This document shows positions 9,318 to 17,772 of a stretch of 45,929 nt of DNA, piece by piece. The position numbers and the translations under genes are program-made. Source of the DNA: CAZRGV01 sp964599655 (GTDB lineage: Bacteria; Planctomycetota; Planctomycetia; Isosphaerales; Isosphaeraceae); contig CAZRGV010000038.1 in NCBI GenBank assembly GCA_964599655.1, positions 1 to 45,929 of the forward strand, read 5' to 3'. Positions within the stretch are counted from its first letter, which is position 1. Every line of letters starts with the position of its first letter. The notes under the pieces were generated by a model. That model was given only the letters and a program-made list of their open reading frames with translations, ran no database searches and was not told where the DNA came from.

Positions 9318-10310
9318 ATGCACATTCCCGATGGCTTGCTGGCGCCCCAGGTCGCGGCGGTGACCAGCGTCCTTGCCGTGGCGGGCTATGGTTTCGGGCT
9401 CCGACGCCTGACGAACCAGCTTCGCGACCGGACCATCGTGCTGATGGGGATGATGTCGGCGTTCGTCTTCGCGGCGCAGATGGTCAACTTCCCCGTGTTT
9501 CCGGGCGTGTCGGGGCACTTGCTCGGCGGCGTGCTGGCCTCGGTGTTGCTGGGTCCCTGGGGCGGGGCGGGGGTCATCGGCGCGGTGCTGATCGTCCAGT
9601 GCTTTCTGTTCGCCGACGGCGGCTTGACGGCTCTTGGGGCCAACTTCGTGAACATGGGGCTCCTCGGATCGGTCGTCGGTTATTCGATCTACGCGTCGAT
9701 CCGGCGGACGATTGGCGGGCCGTCGGGGGTCCTCATCGGCGCGATGGGCGCGGCCTGGTTCTCGGTCATCCTGGCCGCCGGCGCGTTCAGCGTCGAGCTG
9801 GCGGCGTCGGGGCCTTGGAGCAGCTTCCTGCCGGTGCTCGGCTGGATGGCGCTGGTCCATGCGGCGATCGGGCTGGGCGAGGCGCTGATCACCGGGTTGG
9901 TGCTCCAGTCGATTCTCCTGACCCGTCCGGACCTGATCGAGAACCCTGAAGGGCTCGCGCCCTCAAAAGCCGGGCAATGGGGGCAGGTGATGGCGGCGGG
10001 ACTGGCGGTGGCCCTGGCCGTGGCGGTCTTCCTCGCCCCGCTCGCGTCGTCGAGCCCGGACGGCCTGGAATTCGTCGGGCGGAAGCTCCGCTTCCTGGAC
10101 GGAGAGCCGGCCGCGATGGTCAAGGCCCCGATGCCCGACTACAAGCTGCCCGGCGTGCCTTACCTGAAGGCCGCGACGGCCGCCGCGGGGGTGGTCGGGA
10201 CGCTGGTGGTCTTCGCGGTCGGGGTCGGCCTCGCCCGGGCCTTCGCCCGACGGTTGCCGAAGGCGGCGAAGCCGGTGTTCCCGGAAGGGTTCGATGCTCA
10301 TGCGGCTTGA
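9318..10310 (+). CDS. cbiM: ECF transporter substrate-capture protein, CbiM/NikM with fused CbiN-like domain
   Basis: 330 residues. The N-terminal MHIPDG is the family signature; the free N-terminus and His2 bind Co2+ or Ni2+. Residues 10-205 hold about six membrane segments, including the conserved LGANFVNMG. The C-terminal part (about 225-320) has a membrane helix, the PDGLE motif typical of CbiN/NikN, and a final hydrophobic helix. It is therefore a CbiMN-type fusion of the capture protein and its small partner. It imports cobalt (for cobalamin) or nickel; sequence alone does not decide. It overlaps cbiQ by 17 bases and heads a three-gene operon. Confidence 0.9.
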   Translation: MHIPDGLLAPQVAAVTSVLAVAGYGFGLRRLTNQLRDRTIVLMGMMSAFVFAAQMVNFPVFPGVSGHLLGGVLASVLLGPWGGAGVIGAVLIVQCFLFADGGLTALGANFVNMGLLGSVVGYSIYASIRRTIGGPSGVLIGAMGAAWFSVILAAGAFSVELAASGPWSSFLPVLGWMALVHAAIGLGEALITGLVLQSILLTRPDLIENPEGLAPSKAGQWGQVMAAGLAVALAVAVFLAPLASSSPDGLEFVGRKLRFLDGEPAAMVKAPMPDYKLPGVPYLKAATAAAGVVGTLVVFAVGVGLARAFARRLPKAAKPVFPEGFDAHAA

Positions 10311-10962
10311 GTTTCTGGAGCGGTCCAGCCGGGGGGAGGGCCCTCTTCACCGGCTCGACCCGAGACGGAAGCTGATCGCGACGCTGATCTTCGTCGTGGC
10401 GGTCGTGGCCACGCCGATCGGCTGGTGGCGGACGATGGCCGTCGAGGGCCTGGTTCTCGCCTTCGTGATCGGCCTGTCGGGCCTGCCGCCCCGCGAGCTC
10501 CTGGCGCGGTGGCGGGCGTTCGCCCTGCTGGTGGGGTTTCTGGGACTGATGGTGGGGCTGTCGCACCCGGCGAGGGCCACGCTGGGCCTGGCCGGCGTGG
10601 CGCTGGCGATCGTCGCCAAGAACAGCCTGGCCTTGCTCGCCGTGCTGGTTCTGGGCCAAGTCACGCCGTTTCCGCGTTTGCTCGACGGCCTGCGGCGGCT
10701 CGGAACGCCCACGGTCCTGGTCGCGACGCTTCACTTCATGTATCGTTACGTCCATGTGCTCGGCGACGAGCTGGATCGGATGCTCAAGGCGCGGCGTTCG
10801 AGGACCTTCCACCGCAAGGGCCGGCTCGACTGGGGCTTGCTGACCGGTCTGCTCGGCGTGCTCTTCCTTCGGGCCATGGAACGCGGCGAGCGGGTTCACG
10901 CGGCCATGCTGGCTCGCGGCTGGGACGGGACGGTTCGCACGCTCGACGGCTCCAACGGGTGA
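10294..10962 (+). CDS. cbiQ: ECF transporter transmembrane component CbiQ
   Basis: 222 residues and about five hydrophobic segments. It is the T component that couples the capture protein to the ATPase. The second coupling helix is recognisable at LDRMLKARRSRTF, close to the AxxRG-type motif of the family. The N-terminus SRGEGPLHRLDPRRKL is typical. The ATG at 10294 is preferred because GGAAGGG lies 5 bases upstream; the ATG at 10300 is an alternative. Its stop overlaps the start of cbiO (TGATG), so translation of the two is probably coupled. Confidence 0.9.
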   Translation: MLMRLEFLERSSRGEGPLHRLDPRRKLIATLIFVVAVVATPIGWWRTMAVEGLVLAFVIGLSGLPPRELLARWRAFALLVGFLGLMVGLSHPARATLGLAGVALAIVAKNSLALLAVLVLGQVTPFPRLLDGLRRLGTPTVLVATLHFMYRYVHVLGDELDRMLKARRSRTFHRKGRLDWGLLTGLLGVLFLRAMERGERVHAAMLARGWDGTVRTLDGSNG

Positions 10963-11792
10963 TGCCTCTGATGCCAAGCGACGAAGGATTGCCCGTCACG
11001 CCCGCCGTTCGCGTCCGCGACCTGGCCTATCGCTACCCCGACGGCCGGCTCGCGCTTCGAGGTGTTGACCTGACCATCCTGCCGGGGGAGTCGGTGGCCC
11101 TGGTCGGACCCAACGGCGCGGGCAAGAGCACCTTGCTCTGGCACCTGAACGGTTTGCTGCCGAGCCGGGGACGATCGCAGGCCACGCACGCGCACGGCGC
11201 CGGCGGGGTCGCTTCCAACGGCTCGACGCCTTCGGTCTGGATCGACGGCCTGGAGGTCAACGACCGCAATGGGCCCGAGGTCCGTCGCCGGGTCGGCCTG
11301 CTGTTTCAAGATCCGGACGACCAGCTCTTCAGCACCTCGGTGCTGGAAGACGTCGCCTTCGGTCCCTTGAACCTGGGCAAGCGCCCGGCCGAGGCCCGGC
11401 AAATCGCGAGGGAATGCCTGGAGCGGGTCGAGCTGACCGACGCCGCCGACCGGATGCCGCACCACCTCAGTTTTGGTGAACGGAAGCGGGTTTGCCTCGC
11501 CGGCATTCTCGCCTGCGAGCCCTCGGTCCTCGTGCTCGATGAGCCGACGGCCAACCTCGACCCCCGAGGCCGTCGCCGCTTCATGGCCCTGATTCGCTCG
11601 CTGCCGGCGACCAAGCTCATCGCCACGCACGACCTGGAGATGGTCCTGGATCTCTGCGACCGCACGATTCTGCTCGACAACGGACGGGTTGCCGCGAGCG
11701 GACCGTCGCGGGAGATTCTGGCAAATCAAGATTTGCTGGAATCTCACGGTCTGGAAATGCCCTTGAGCCTTCAAGTTTTTCGGCCGGCCTGA
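10962..11792 (+). CDS. cbiO: ECF transporter ATPase CbiO
   Basis: 276 residues. Walker A GPNGAGKST (49-57), Q-loop LLFQDPDDQLF, the CbiO-type signature LSFGERKRV (in place of LSGGQ), Walker B VLVLDEPT, and switch His in IATHDLE. It powers metal uptake with CbiM and CbiQ. Residues about 68-92, between the Walker A helix and the next strand, form a Gly/Ser-rich insertion with HAH that most CbiO proteins lack; it is in frame and may be a flexible, possibly metal-binding loop. The start overlaps the cbiQ stop. It is convergent with the kinase gene, with 7 bases between stops. Confidence 0.92.
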   Translation: MPLMPSDEGLPVTPAVRVRDLAYRYPDGRLALRGVDLTILPGESVALVGPNGAGKSTLLWHLNGLLPSRGRSQATHAHGAGGVASNGSTPSVWIDGLEVNDRNGPEVRRRVGLLFQDPDDQLFSTSVLEDVAFGPLNLGKRPAEARQIARECLERVELTDAADRMPHHLSFGERKRVCLAGILACEPSVLVLDEPTANLDPRGRRRFMALIRSLPATKLIATHDLEMVLDLCDRTILLDNGRVAASGPSREILANQDLLESHGLEMPLSLQVFRPA

Positions 11793-11799
11793 TTCGGAA

Positions 11800-14700
11800 T
11801 CACCCGGGATCGTCCTGTTTCGTGGGATGGGCATCGCCCACGGAAGGCCGTGCGGCACCGGGGAATGGGTGGGCGATGCCCATCCGACGAGAGAAGGACC
11901 GTTCCTGCGGTTCGGTCTGAGAGGGACGCCAAAGCCCGAGTACGGCGAGCGTCCGGAACGGTTCGAGCGAGGTGGATCGGGCCGCGCGACCGGCGAGCCG
12001 AAGAACGCGAGGGAGCCGGTCGGGCCGACTGGGCAAACACGCGCCATAAGCCAGCGCGATTCGAGCCAGCAAGGCGGGGCGATCGCCGGCCTCGGCCGCG
12101 GCCGATTCGAGGTCGGCCAGCGCCTGGTCCCACTGACCAAGCTGGCGGAACGCCTGCGCGCGGCCGAGGAACGAGGTGGCGTCTTCTGGGTCGTAAGCGA
12201 GCTGGCTGGACCATTCCGGCAGCGAGAGATCTGGGCGGCCGAGGCGCGACTGCAACTCGGCCAGGGTTCGGTGGACCGTGGCCGTGCCGCCGAACCGGAC
12301 GGCCAGGCCCAGGTCGGCAAGGGCCGCCTCCGACTGGTTCGATTCCGCCTCGATCCGGCCTCGAAGCTCGAGCGATCCAGGGTCGTCGGGCTCGATGGCC
12401 AGGGCGGATTCGAGATCGGCCAGGGCCCCCCGGCGATCGCCCGCGAGGCGGCGAATCCGGGCCCGGACGAGCAGGGCCCTCGACGAGCGTGGGGCGAGCT
12501 CCACGGCCCGGCTGGCGACCGGCTCGGCCCGAGCATCCCCCATCGCGGCCAGCAGGACGGCCCTGGTTCGAAGGGCTCGGGCATCGTCTTGCAGGGCAGC
12601 CAGCCGGTCGGCGGCGGCCGCCAGGTCGGCGCGCAATGAGGCCGCTTCGCCGGGCAGCAGACGAATCGCCTCGGGATCGTCGAGCGGAAGCGACTCGACT
12701 TGACGGGCCGCCAGCAGAGCGCGAATCCGGAGCCGCTCCCGGCTGGGGGTCGGGTCGAGCTGGACGGCCCGAGTCGCGTCGGCCAGCGCGTCCGTTGGCC
12801 GGCCAAGCGAGAGGCGCGTCCGGGCTCGCAAGGCGAGGAATTCGGGCTGATCGGGACGGGCTGACAGCAATCGCCCGAGGTCCGCCTCGGCGTCCGCCGG
12901 ACGATGTTGCTGAAGGGCGAGTTGGGCGCGCCCGAGCCGGGCGTCCAGGCTGTCGGGACTCTCCGGCGCCTCGGCGATCAAGGCATCGTAGGCGGCGCTG
13001 GCCGCCTCGAAGGCTCCAGCCTGGGCATCGGTCAGGGCCCGGTTGAGCCGTGCGGCGCGACCGAGAGGGCTGTCGGAGCCGGCCGAGGCGATCACCGAGC
13101 GAAACGCCTCGCGCGCTCCGGCCACGTCTCCCAACCGGTGCCGGACGATCCCCAGCTCGAGCCAGGCGGCGACGAAGTCGAAGTCGCGGGCGAGGTTCAA
13201 GGCCTGAGTGAGATCGGCGATCGCCCGGCTCCAGGCGCCTCTTGAGCGGTAGAGCTGCGCCCGAGACAGGTGTGCCCAGGGGGAGTCGGGCCGAAGCGCC
13301 AGGGCCGCGGTGTAATGATCGAGCGCTTGGTCGACCTGGCCGGCCAGGTCGTAGTCATGCGCCAGGTAGTAATGATACCAGTACTGGCTTGGGTCGAGCG
13401 CGACGGCCCGGTTGAGCCAGGCGATGGACCAGTCGAGGGAGGGACGCTGGTCGAGACCGAGGGTCAAGGCCCACTGGAAGCAGGCCCAGGCGGAGGTCTC
13501 GGTCGAGGGAATCGGCGGCCGGATCGGCTCGGGGCGGCGCCCTTGAAGCCTCGCCTCGCAAAGGGCGCGAAGGGCCAGCCAGGGGCCTTTCGGCTCCGCG
13601 AAGGTCAGCGCCCGGTCGCACAGGTCGATCGCTTCGACGAGCCGCGCGGAATCGCCCGAGCGATCGGCGGCCGAGGCGACCGCCCAGAGGAACAGGAGCT
13701 CCTGGATCTCGGTGACGAGTCGGTCGCGCGTCGACTTGTCGAGCAGCGTCAACTCGGGAAGTGCGGTCCAGTTGTCGTGCTTCAGGACAAAGAAGGGCGC
13801 AAGCACCTGTCGAAGCGCGGGCGCATCGGGCCGATTATCGCCGCCGAAGCCGAGCAGGGCGAACCGCAACGGACCGGCCAGGCGGAAAAGGCGTTCGGCG
13901 TTGTCATACACCTTGCGCGTTTCACCGGCGAGGTAGCGCTGCTGAACGGCCTGCTGCCGGAGATCGAGCAGGGCGGGATGGCCGTTGGCCAGTCGGACCG
14001 CGGTGTCGTAGTGGGAATAGGCCAGCTCGGGGTGTCGGGTGGCCTCGGCGTGCTTGCCCTCCTGGATCCAGTAACTCACCTCGGCGCGAAGGTGGACCTC
14101 GGCGAGCTTCGCCTGGAACCGGGCATAACCCAACCCGGCGAGCACGGCGAGGATGGTGGCCGCGACGGCCAGGCGGCGACGGTTGCGGCGGAGCCAGCGG
14201 ATCGAGCGGCTCGGCAGCGGTTCCCAGGCGAAGGGGAGGGGGGCGTCATCGGCGACTGCCTGGAGGTCGGCCGCGAGCGCGGCCGCCGTCGGGTAGCGAT
14301 CGGCTGGGTCGGGTTCGAGACATTTGCGAATGACCGCTTCGAGGGCGGGCGGGGTCTCCGGGTGCGTATCGCGAAGCTCCGGCGCGCCCCGTCGGCGAAG
14401 GGCGGCCGCCTGTCGCAAGGCCGCGGTGACCGTGCTGGCGCCGGCGGCCGGGTTGTTCGGAAACGGCCGGGTGCCCATCGTCTCGAAGAGCACGACGCCC
14501 AGGGCATAAACGTCGGCCCGCGCATCGACCTTGCTGGTATCCCCCTCGGCGAGGGCGTCGAGATGCTCGGGGGCCATGTAGGCGATGGTCCCGCCGAGGG
14601 CCGAGGGGCCGAGATCATCGGCCTCGGCCAGAGGGTCCTGGGCCAGGTTGAAGTCCAGCAGCATCGGCATGGCGTCGGCGGTCACCAGGACGTTCGACGG

Positions 14701-15681
14701 CTTGATGTCACGGTGAAGCACGCCCCGTTCGTGGGCGTGCTGAAGCGCTTCGGCGAGCCGGGCTCCCCACCAGGCGATGGCCCGGGCGAAGGGCAGGGCG
14801 GCGAACGCGCGTCGATGGCTCTGAACGGTCCCGCCCAGACCGGCGACGCCGGCCGGGTCGAGGCGGGAGAGGGCCTCGAGAACCTCAGCGCCGGTGCAGG
14901 CGTTCTTGACCTGATGGTCCTCGAGCAATCTGGCGAGCGTGACCCGGCCGAAGTAGGGCATGCAGAGCAGGTGCAGGTCGGTGGCCCGATCGGTCTGGTA
15001 CGAGTAAACCGGCACAATGTGGGTGTGCTGGAGCCTCGCCAGGGTTCGCGGCTCTCGCGAGGCGTTGCGGGCGACCTTCAGCGCCACCGGGCGATCAGAG
15101 AGCTGGCGTTCCTCGGCCCGGAAGACGCGGGCAAAGGCGCCTCGGCCCAGTTCCTCGACGAGCCGGAAGCCGCCGATGGTTTGACCGGCCTCGGGAAAGG
15201 CGACGTTCCACGAGCCGGAGTCGCTCAGGCCGAGCGAGGCCGTGGTTCCCGAGCCGACCAGGTCGTGAATGTCGAAGACCCGTCGGAGCCGATCGGTCAG
15301 CTCGGGAAAGCGGCGGTAATAGTCGGCCGCGCTGGGCGACTCGTTGTGCTCTTCACGAAGGCAGAACTCTTCATAAATCAGCGCGACGAGGGTCTCGTCT
15401 CCGAGTTCCGGGTAGCGCTGGCGGTACCACTCGACGCGGACGCGGTCGCCGTTTTCCCAACGCAGGTCGAGGTCCGCGCGAAGCAGGGCGAGCCGGGCGC
15501 CGGGACGATCGCGAAGGTCGGCGGGCAGGTAATCCTCGGGATCGGGCCGCGAGCCGGACGACCCGCGCCAGGCGGCCTCGAACTGCCGGGCCAGCCCGAT
15601 CACCGCGGGGCTCGACGCCTCGTCCCAGGTGTGGCCCGAGGACGTCAGACTCATGCCGGAAGATCCCTTGTCGCTGATCAT
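11800..15681 (-). CDS. Ser/Thr protein kinase with TPR tail
   Basis: Up to 1293 residues. Residues 1-165 are an N-terminal region seen in planctomycete kinases (YLPADLRDRPGARL; RYPELGDETLVALIYEEF). The kinase domain spans about 170-490: Gly-rich loop GRGAFARV, VALK (K202), catalytic HRDIKPSN (D325), activation APE-type MAPEH. The metal-binding DFG is DFN (343-345), an atypical change. One membrane segment lies at about 504-520, followed by some 700 residues of TPR-like repeats (for example ALRPDSPWAHLSRAQLYRSRGAW). The kinase is thus cytoplasmic with a likely external TPR sensor. The last 28 or so residues are encoded by the palindromic repeat at 11825-11885. Start 15681 or 15654 (MSLTSSGH). 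It lies 197 bp downstream of an ECF sigma gene on the same strand. Confidence 0.9.
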   Translation of the reverse strand: MISDKGSSGMSLTSSGHTWDEASSPAVIGLARQFEAAWRGSSGSRPDPEDYLPADLRDRPGARLALLRADLDLRWENGDRVRVEWYRQRYPELGDETLVALIYEEFCLREEHNESPSAADYYRRFPELTDRLRRVFDIHDLVGSGTTASLGLSDSGSWNVAFPEAGQTIGGFRLVEELGRGAFARVFRAEERQLSDRPVALKVARNASREPRTLARLQHTHIVPVYSYQTDRATDLHLLCMPYFGRVTLARLLEDHQVKNACTGAEVLEALSRLDPAGVAGLGGTVQSHRRAFAALPFARAIAWWGARLAEALQHAHERGVLHRDIKPSNVLVTADAMPMLLDFNLAQDPLAEADDLGPSALGGTIAYMAPEHLDALAEGDTSKVDARADVYALGVVLFETMGTRPFPNNPAAGASTVTAALRQAAALRRRGAPELRDTHPETPPALEAVIRKCLEPDPADRYPTAAALAADLQAVADDAPLPFAWEPLPSRSIRWLRRNRRRLAVAATILAVLAGLGYARFQAKLAEVHLRAEVSYWIQEGKHAEATRHPELAYSHYDTAVRLANGHPALLDLRQQAVQQRYLAGETRKVYDNAERLFRLAGPLRFALLGFGGDNRPDAPALRQVLAPFFVLKHDNWTALPELTLLDKSTRDRLVTEIQELLFLWAVASAADRSGDSARLVEAIDLCDRALTFAEPKGPWLALRALCEARLQGRRPEPIRPPIPSTETSAWACFQWALTLGLDQRPSLDWSIAWLNRAVALDPSQYWYHYYLAHDYDLAGQVDQALDHYTAALALRPDSPWAHLSRAQLYRSRGAWSRAIADLTQALNLARDFDFVAAWLELGIVRHRLGDVAGAREAFRSVIASAGSDSPLGRAARLNRALTDAQAGAFEAASAAYDALIAEAPESPDSLDARLGRAQLALQQHRPADAEADLGRLLSARPDQPEFLALRARTRLSLGRPTDALADATRAVQLDPTPSRERLRIRALLAARQVESLPLDDPEAIRLLPGEAASLRADLAAAADRLAALQDDARALRTRAVLLAAMGDARAEPVASRAVELAPRSSRALLVRARIRRLAGDRRGALADLESALAIEPDDPGSLELRGRIEAESNQSEAALADLGLAVRFGGTATVHRTLAELQSRLGRPDLSLPEWSSQLAYDPEDATSFLGRAQAFRQLGQWDQALADLESAAAEAGDRPALLARIALAYGACLPSRPDRLPRVLRLAGRAARSTSLEPFRTLAVLGLWRPSQTEPQERSFSRRMGIAHPFPGAARPSVGDAHPTKQDDPG
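11825..11885. repeat. REP-like palindromic element with 17-bp arms
   Basis: GGATGGGCATCGCCCAC (11825-11841) is repeated as its exact reverse complement at 11869-11885, with a 27-base loop. Each arm also holds a small hairpin (GGGC ATC GCCC). It lies 33 bases after the cbiO stop and inside the 3' end of the kinase gene on the other strand. It may act as a transcription terminator or mRNA stabiliser for the cbi operon. There is no T-run. From memory, short sequences of this kind encoding GIAHP/GDAHPT-like peptides recur in Isosphaeraceae genomes. Confidence 0.75.
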
Positions 15682-15878
15682 GGGTCAGTGGGTTCGAGCG
15701 ATTGGCACTCGGCCTGAACGGGCGGCATGGCCCTTGCGGATCACGGTTCGACGCATGGACGCGCGGGATTTCGAAAGGGGCTCCTTCTCCCGAAAGGCGT
15801 TCCAGCCACGGACTTCGATCCTCGACGGCACGGGAAGGCGCCGGGCTTCGCGGGGGCCGGTGGTGACGCTCAAGGGAC

Positions 15879-16475
15879 TCATTCCAGTTCCGTTTCCGCT
15901 CGACGACGAAGCTCTTCGATCACCCGCTGAACGGTTCGCTCGCTGACGCCGAGCCGCTCGCCGATTTCCCGGCTCGACAGCCCTTGCGCCTTGAGTTCCA
16001 AGACGTTGCGTCGTTCCTCCGGAACCAGTTCGCGGAGCCGGCCGAAGACCTCATGCGCCTCGGCCACCTGACTGGGCGTATCGCCTCCCGCCGCGAGGTC
16101 GCGAGGGCGATCCCCCTCTGACCAGAGTGACTCCTCCCTGTGCATGTCCTGCTTCTGGCTGGCGGCCCGGCGGTACTCGTCGATTACTTTATTCTTCGCA
16201 GCACGGGCCAAAAACGCGACAAGATGCCGAGAATCCTCGAACTCGGCTCCCCCTTCGCGCACCCGCCGGAAGAAGCTCCCCCAGACGCTCTGGAGGAAGT
16301 CGAGCGAGTCGAACCGCGAGCGCAGCAGCCGGGGAAGCTGCCGGCGCACCACGAGCCGGACCTCCGGCTCGTAACGGAGCAGCAGCTCGCGGGCGGCATC
16401 CTCGTCCCCCGACTGGATCCTCGACAGGAAGACCCGGATCTCCCCCTCCTGGTTGGATGGACCGCCGACGGACAT
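15879..16475 (-). CDS. ECF-type RNA polymerase sigma factor
   Basis: 198 residues. Region 2 contains SLDFLQSVWGSFFRRV and the DEYRRAASQK helix; region 4 ends with the helix-turn-helix SSREIGERLGVSERTVQRVI. The N-terminal QSGDEDAARELLLRYEPEVRLVVRRQL is typical of the planctomycete ECF groups linked to Ser/Thr kinases. The start at 16475 (MSVGGPSN) gives the family length; the much longer open frame upstream crosses the opposite-strand gene at 16749 and is not coding. The kinase gene follows on the same strand. By analogy with the described ECF/kinase pairs, the kinase may activate the sigma factor by phosphorylation; no anti-sigma gene is present. No strong ribosome-binding site was seen. Confidence 0.88.
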   Translation of the reverse strand: MSVGGPSNQEGEIRVFLSRIQSGDEDAARELLLRYEPEVRLVVRRQLPRLLRSRFDSLDFLQSVWGSFFRRVREGGAEFEDSRHLVAFLARAAKNKVIDEYRRAASQKQDMHREESLWSEGDRPRDLAAGGDTPSQVAEAHEVFGRLRELVPEERRNVLELKAQGLSSREIGERLGVSERTVQRVIEELRRRAETELE

Positions 16476-16748
16476 GGCAGGGGTTCTCCGAGCGTCGAAA
16501 CCCAGCGGTGATGGGTCTGGTCCGATACCGGCACCAGCCACTTCGCCAAGCCTAATTCTTTTGGGCGGTTCTTGGCAAGTTGAGCGGCCAGAACCATGGC
16601 GACGATTCGGGGGTCCAGGGCGATTGTTGGGAATCGTCGGCGGTTGGTCTTTACCGCCGGAGGGGTTCTCGATGTAGTAACCGTTTCCAGGAATCCGATC
16701 CGGGGGACGCCGGAATCCCAACCAAGGCCTCAAGGAGGAGAGCTCACC

Positions 16749-17324
16749 GTGGGACTGTTTGAGGGCATACCGCTCTGGGGGATCGCCCTGCTGATCTTCT
16801 GCCTCCGAATCTGCGACGTCTCGATGGGGACGATGCGGACGATCGCGGTGGTGCAGGGCAAGCTGAAGATGTCGGTGGCCCTTGGGTTCTTCGAGGTCTT
16901 GATCTGGATCTGCGGCGTCTCGCAGGTGATGGCCGGATTCACCAAGTACCCCTTGCTGGCGGTGGCCTACGCCGCCGGGTTCGCGACGGGCAACGGCGTG
17001 GGGATTTTGCTGGAAAAGAAGATCGCGCTCGGCTCGGTGGTTTTGACGATTATCTCGCCTCGGGAGGGTCCGGCCATCGCCGAGCGGCTCCGCTGCGAGG
17101 GTCAGCGCCTGACCACCTTCGAGGGCTCGGGCCGCGACGGTCCGGTGACGATGATCTACACGACCTGTCCCCGCCGCGGCATGAGACGACTGCTCGAAAC
17201 GGCCCGGCAGATCGACCCTCGGCTGTTCTACACCGTCGAGCCCCTGCGAGAGTGGCGGCTCGACGGCACCGCGCAGCCCTTGCCCCATGCCACCGGCTGG
17301 CGCTCGATTCTCAAGATGAAGTGA
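16749..17324 (+). CDS. DUF2179/DUF5698 (UPF0316) membrane protein
   Basis: 191 residues. Three hydrophobic segments occupy residues 6-85 (family motif RICDVSMGTMRTI). The C-terminal soluble part, from about residue 95, is a DUF2179-type domain (SVVLTIISPREGPAIAERLR; RRGMRRLLETARQIDPRLFYTVE). The function of UPF0316 proteins is unknown; DUF2179 resembles small ligand-binding domains. The start is a GTG at 16749 with AAGGAGGAG 7 bases upstream. It stands alone on the plus strand, divergent from the sigma factor, with a 273-bp shared upstream region. Confidence 0.85.
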   Translation: MGLFEGIPLWGIALLIFCLRICDVSMGTMRTIAVVQGKLKMSVALGFFEVLIWICGVSQVMAGFTKYPLLAVAYAAGFATGNGVGILLEKKIALGSVVLTIISPREGPAIAERLRCEGQRLTTFEGSGRDGPVTMIYTTCPRRGMRRLLETARQIDPRLFYTVEPLREWRLDGTAQPLPHATGWRSILKMK

Positions 17325-17414
17325 GCCCCGTTTCCGGACCGTCAAGATCCACCCAGAACCCACGAACGGGCTCCAGAACGCCCACGAAACGGCGCGCTCG
17401 GTCCACGCCTGAAA

Positions 17415-17434
17415 TTGACACAAGTTCCTGTCAA
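17415..17434. promoter_or_regulatory. Perfect inverted repeat TTGACA-N8-TGTCAA
   Basis: TTGACA (17415-17420) and TGTCAA (17429-17434) form a perfect 6-bp inverted repeat with an 8-base spacer, 90 bases after the stop of the DUF5698 gene. It could be an operator or a weak hairpin. No gene starts shortly downstream, so its target is unclear. Confidence 0.35.
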
Positions 17435-17459
17435 CTATCGGCTTGAGCCGTGAATCCCG

Positions 17460-17772
17460 TTGGCTTCGTTTGGTCACCCGCCTGCGCCGACGGTCGCGCA
17501 TTGGCTTCGTTTTGTCAGGCCCGACGAGCGACCTTGAACCGGGAATTGGCTTCGTTTCGACACGCGCGACAACCACCGATCGCGAGTCGAAACGTGGCTT
17601 CGTTTTGTCCGACGGAGCGACCGACCGGCGGATGTTGGTCATTGGCGGCGTGAACCGCAGCCAGCGCGAAACGAACCCGGCGCGGGGCGCGTGCCGGTAT
17701 CGGTCTCGGAGGTCGAAAGGTTCCCGCTGTCGTGAACTCGGCAAAGACGCCCCCGCGCGAAACGAACCCGGC
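17460..17772. repeat. Array of TTGGCTTCGTTTTGTC repeats, direct and inverted
   Basis: Four direct copies of a 17-mer, consensus TTGGCTTCGTTTTGTCA, lie at 17460-17476, 17501-17517, 17546-17562 and 17594-17610, a spacing of 41, 45 and 48 bases. The units differ at 1-4 positions. Two identical 18-base copies of the related inverted sequence GCGCGAAACGAACCCGGC lie at 17664-17681 and 17755-17772. Spacing is irregular and units are degenerate, so this is not a CRISPR array. It resembles the short dispersed repeats of Isosphaeraceae genomes. Confidence 0.75.

Noticed and set aside
17460..17772. CRISPR array
   Set aside because: Units are short and degenerate, spacing irregular, two copies are inverted and no cas genes are near.
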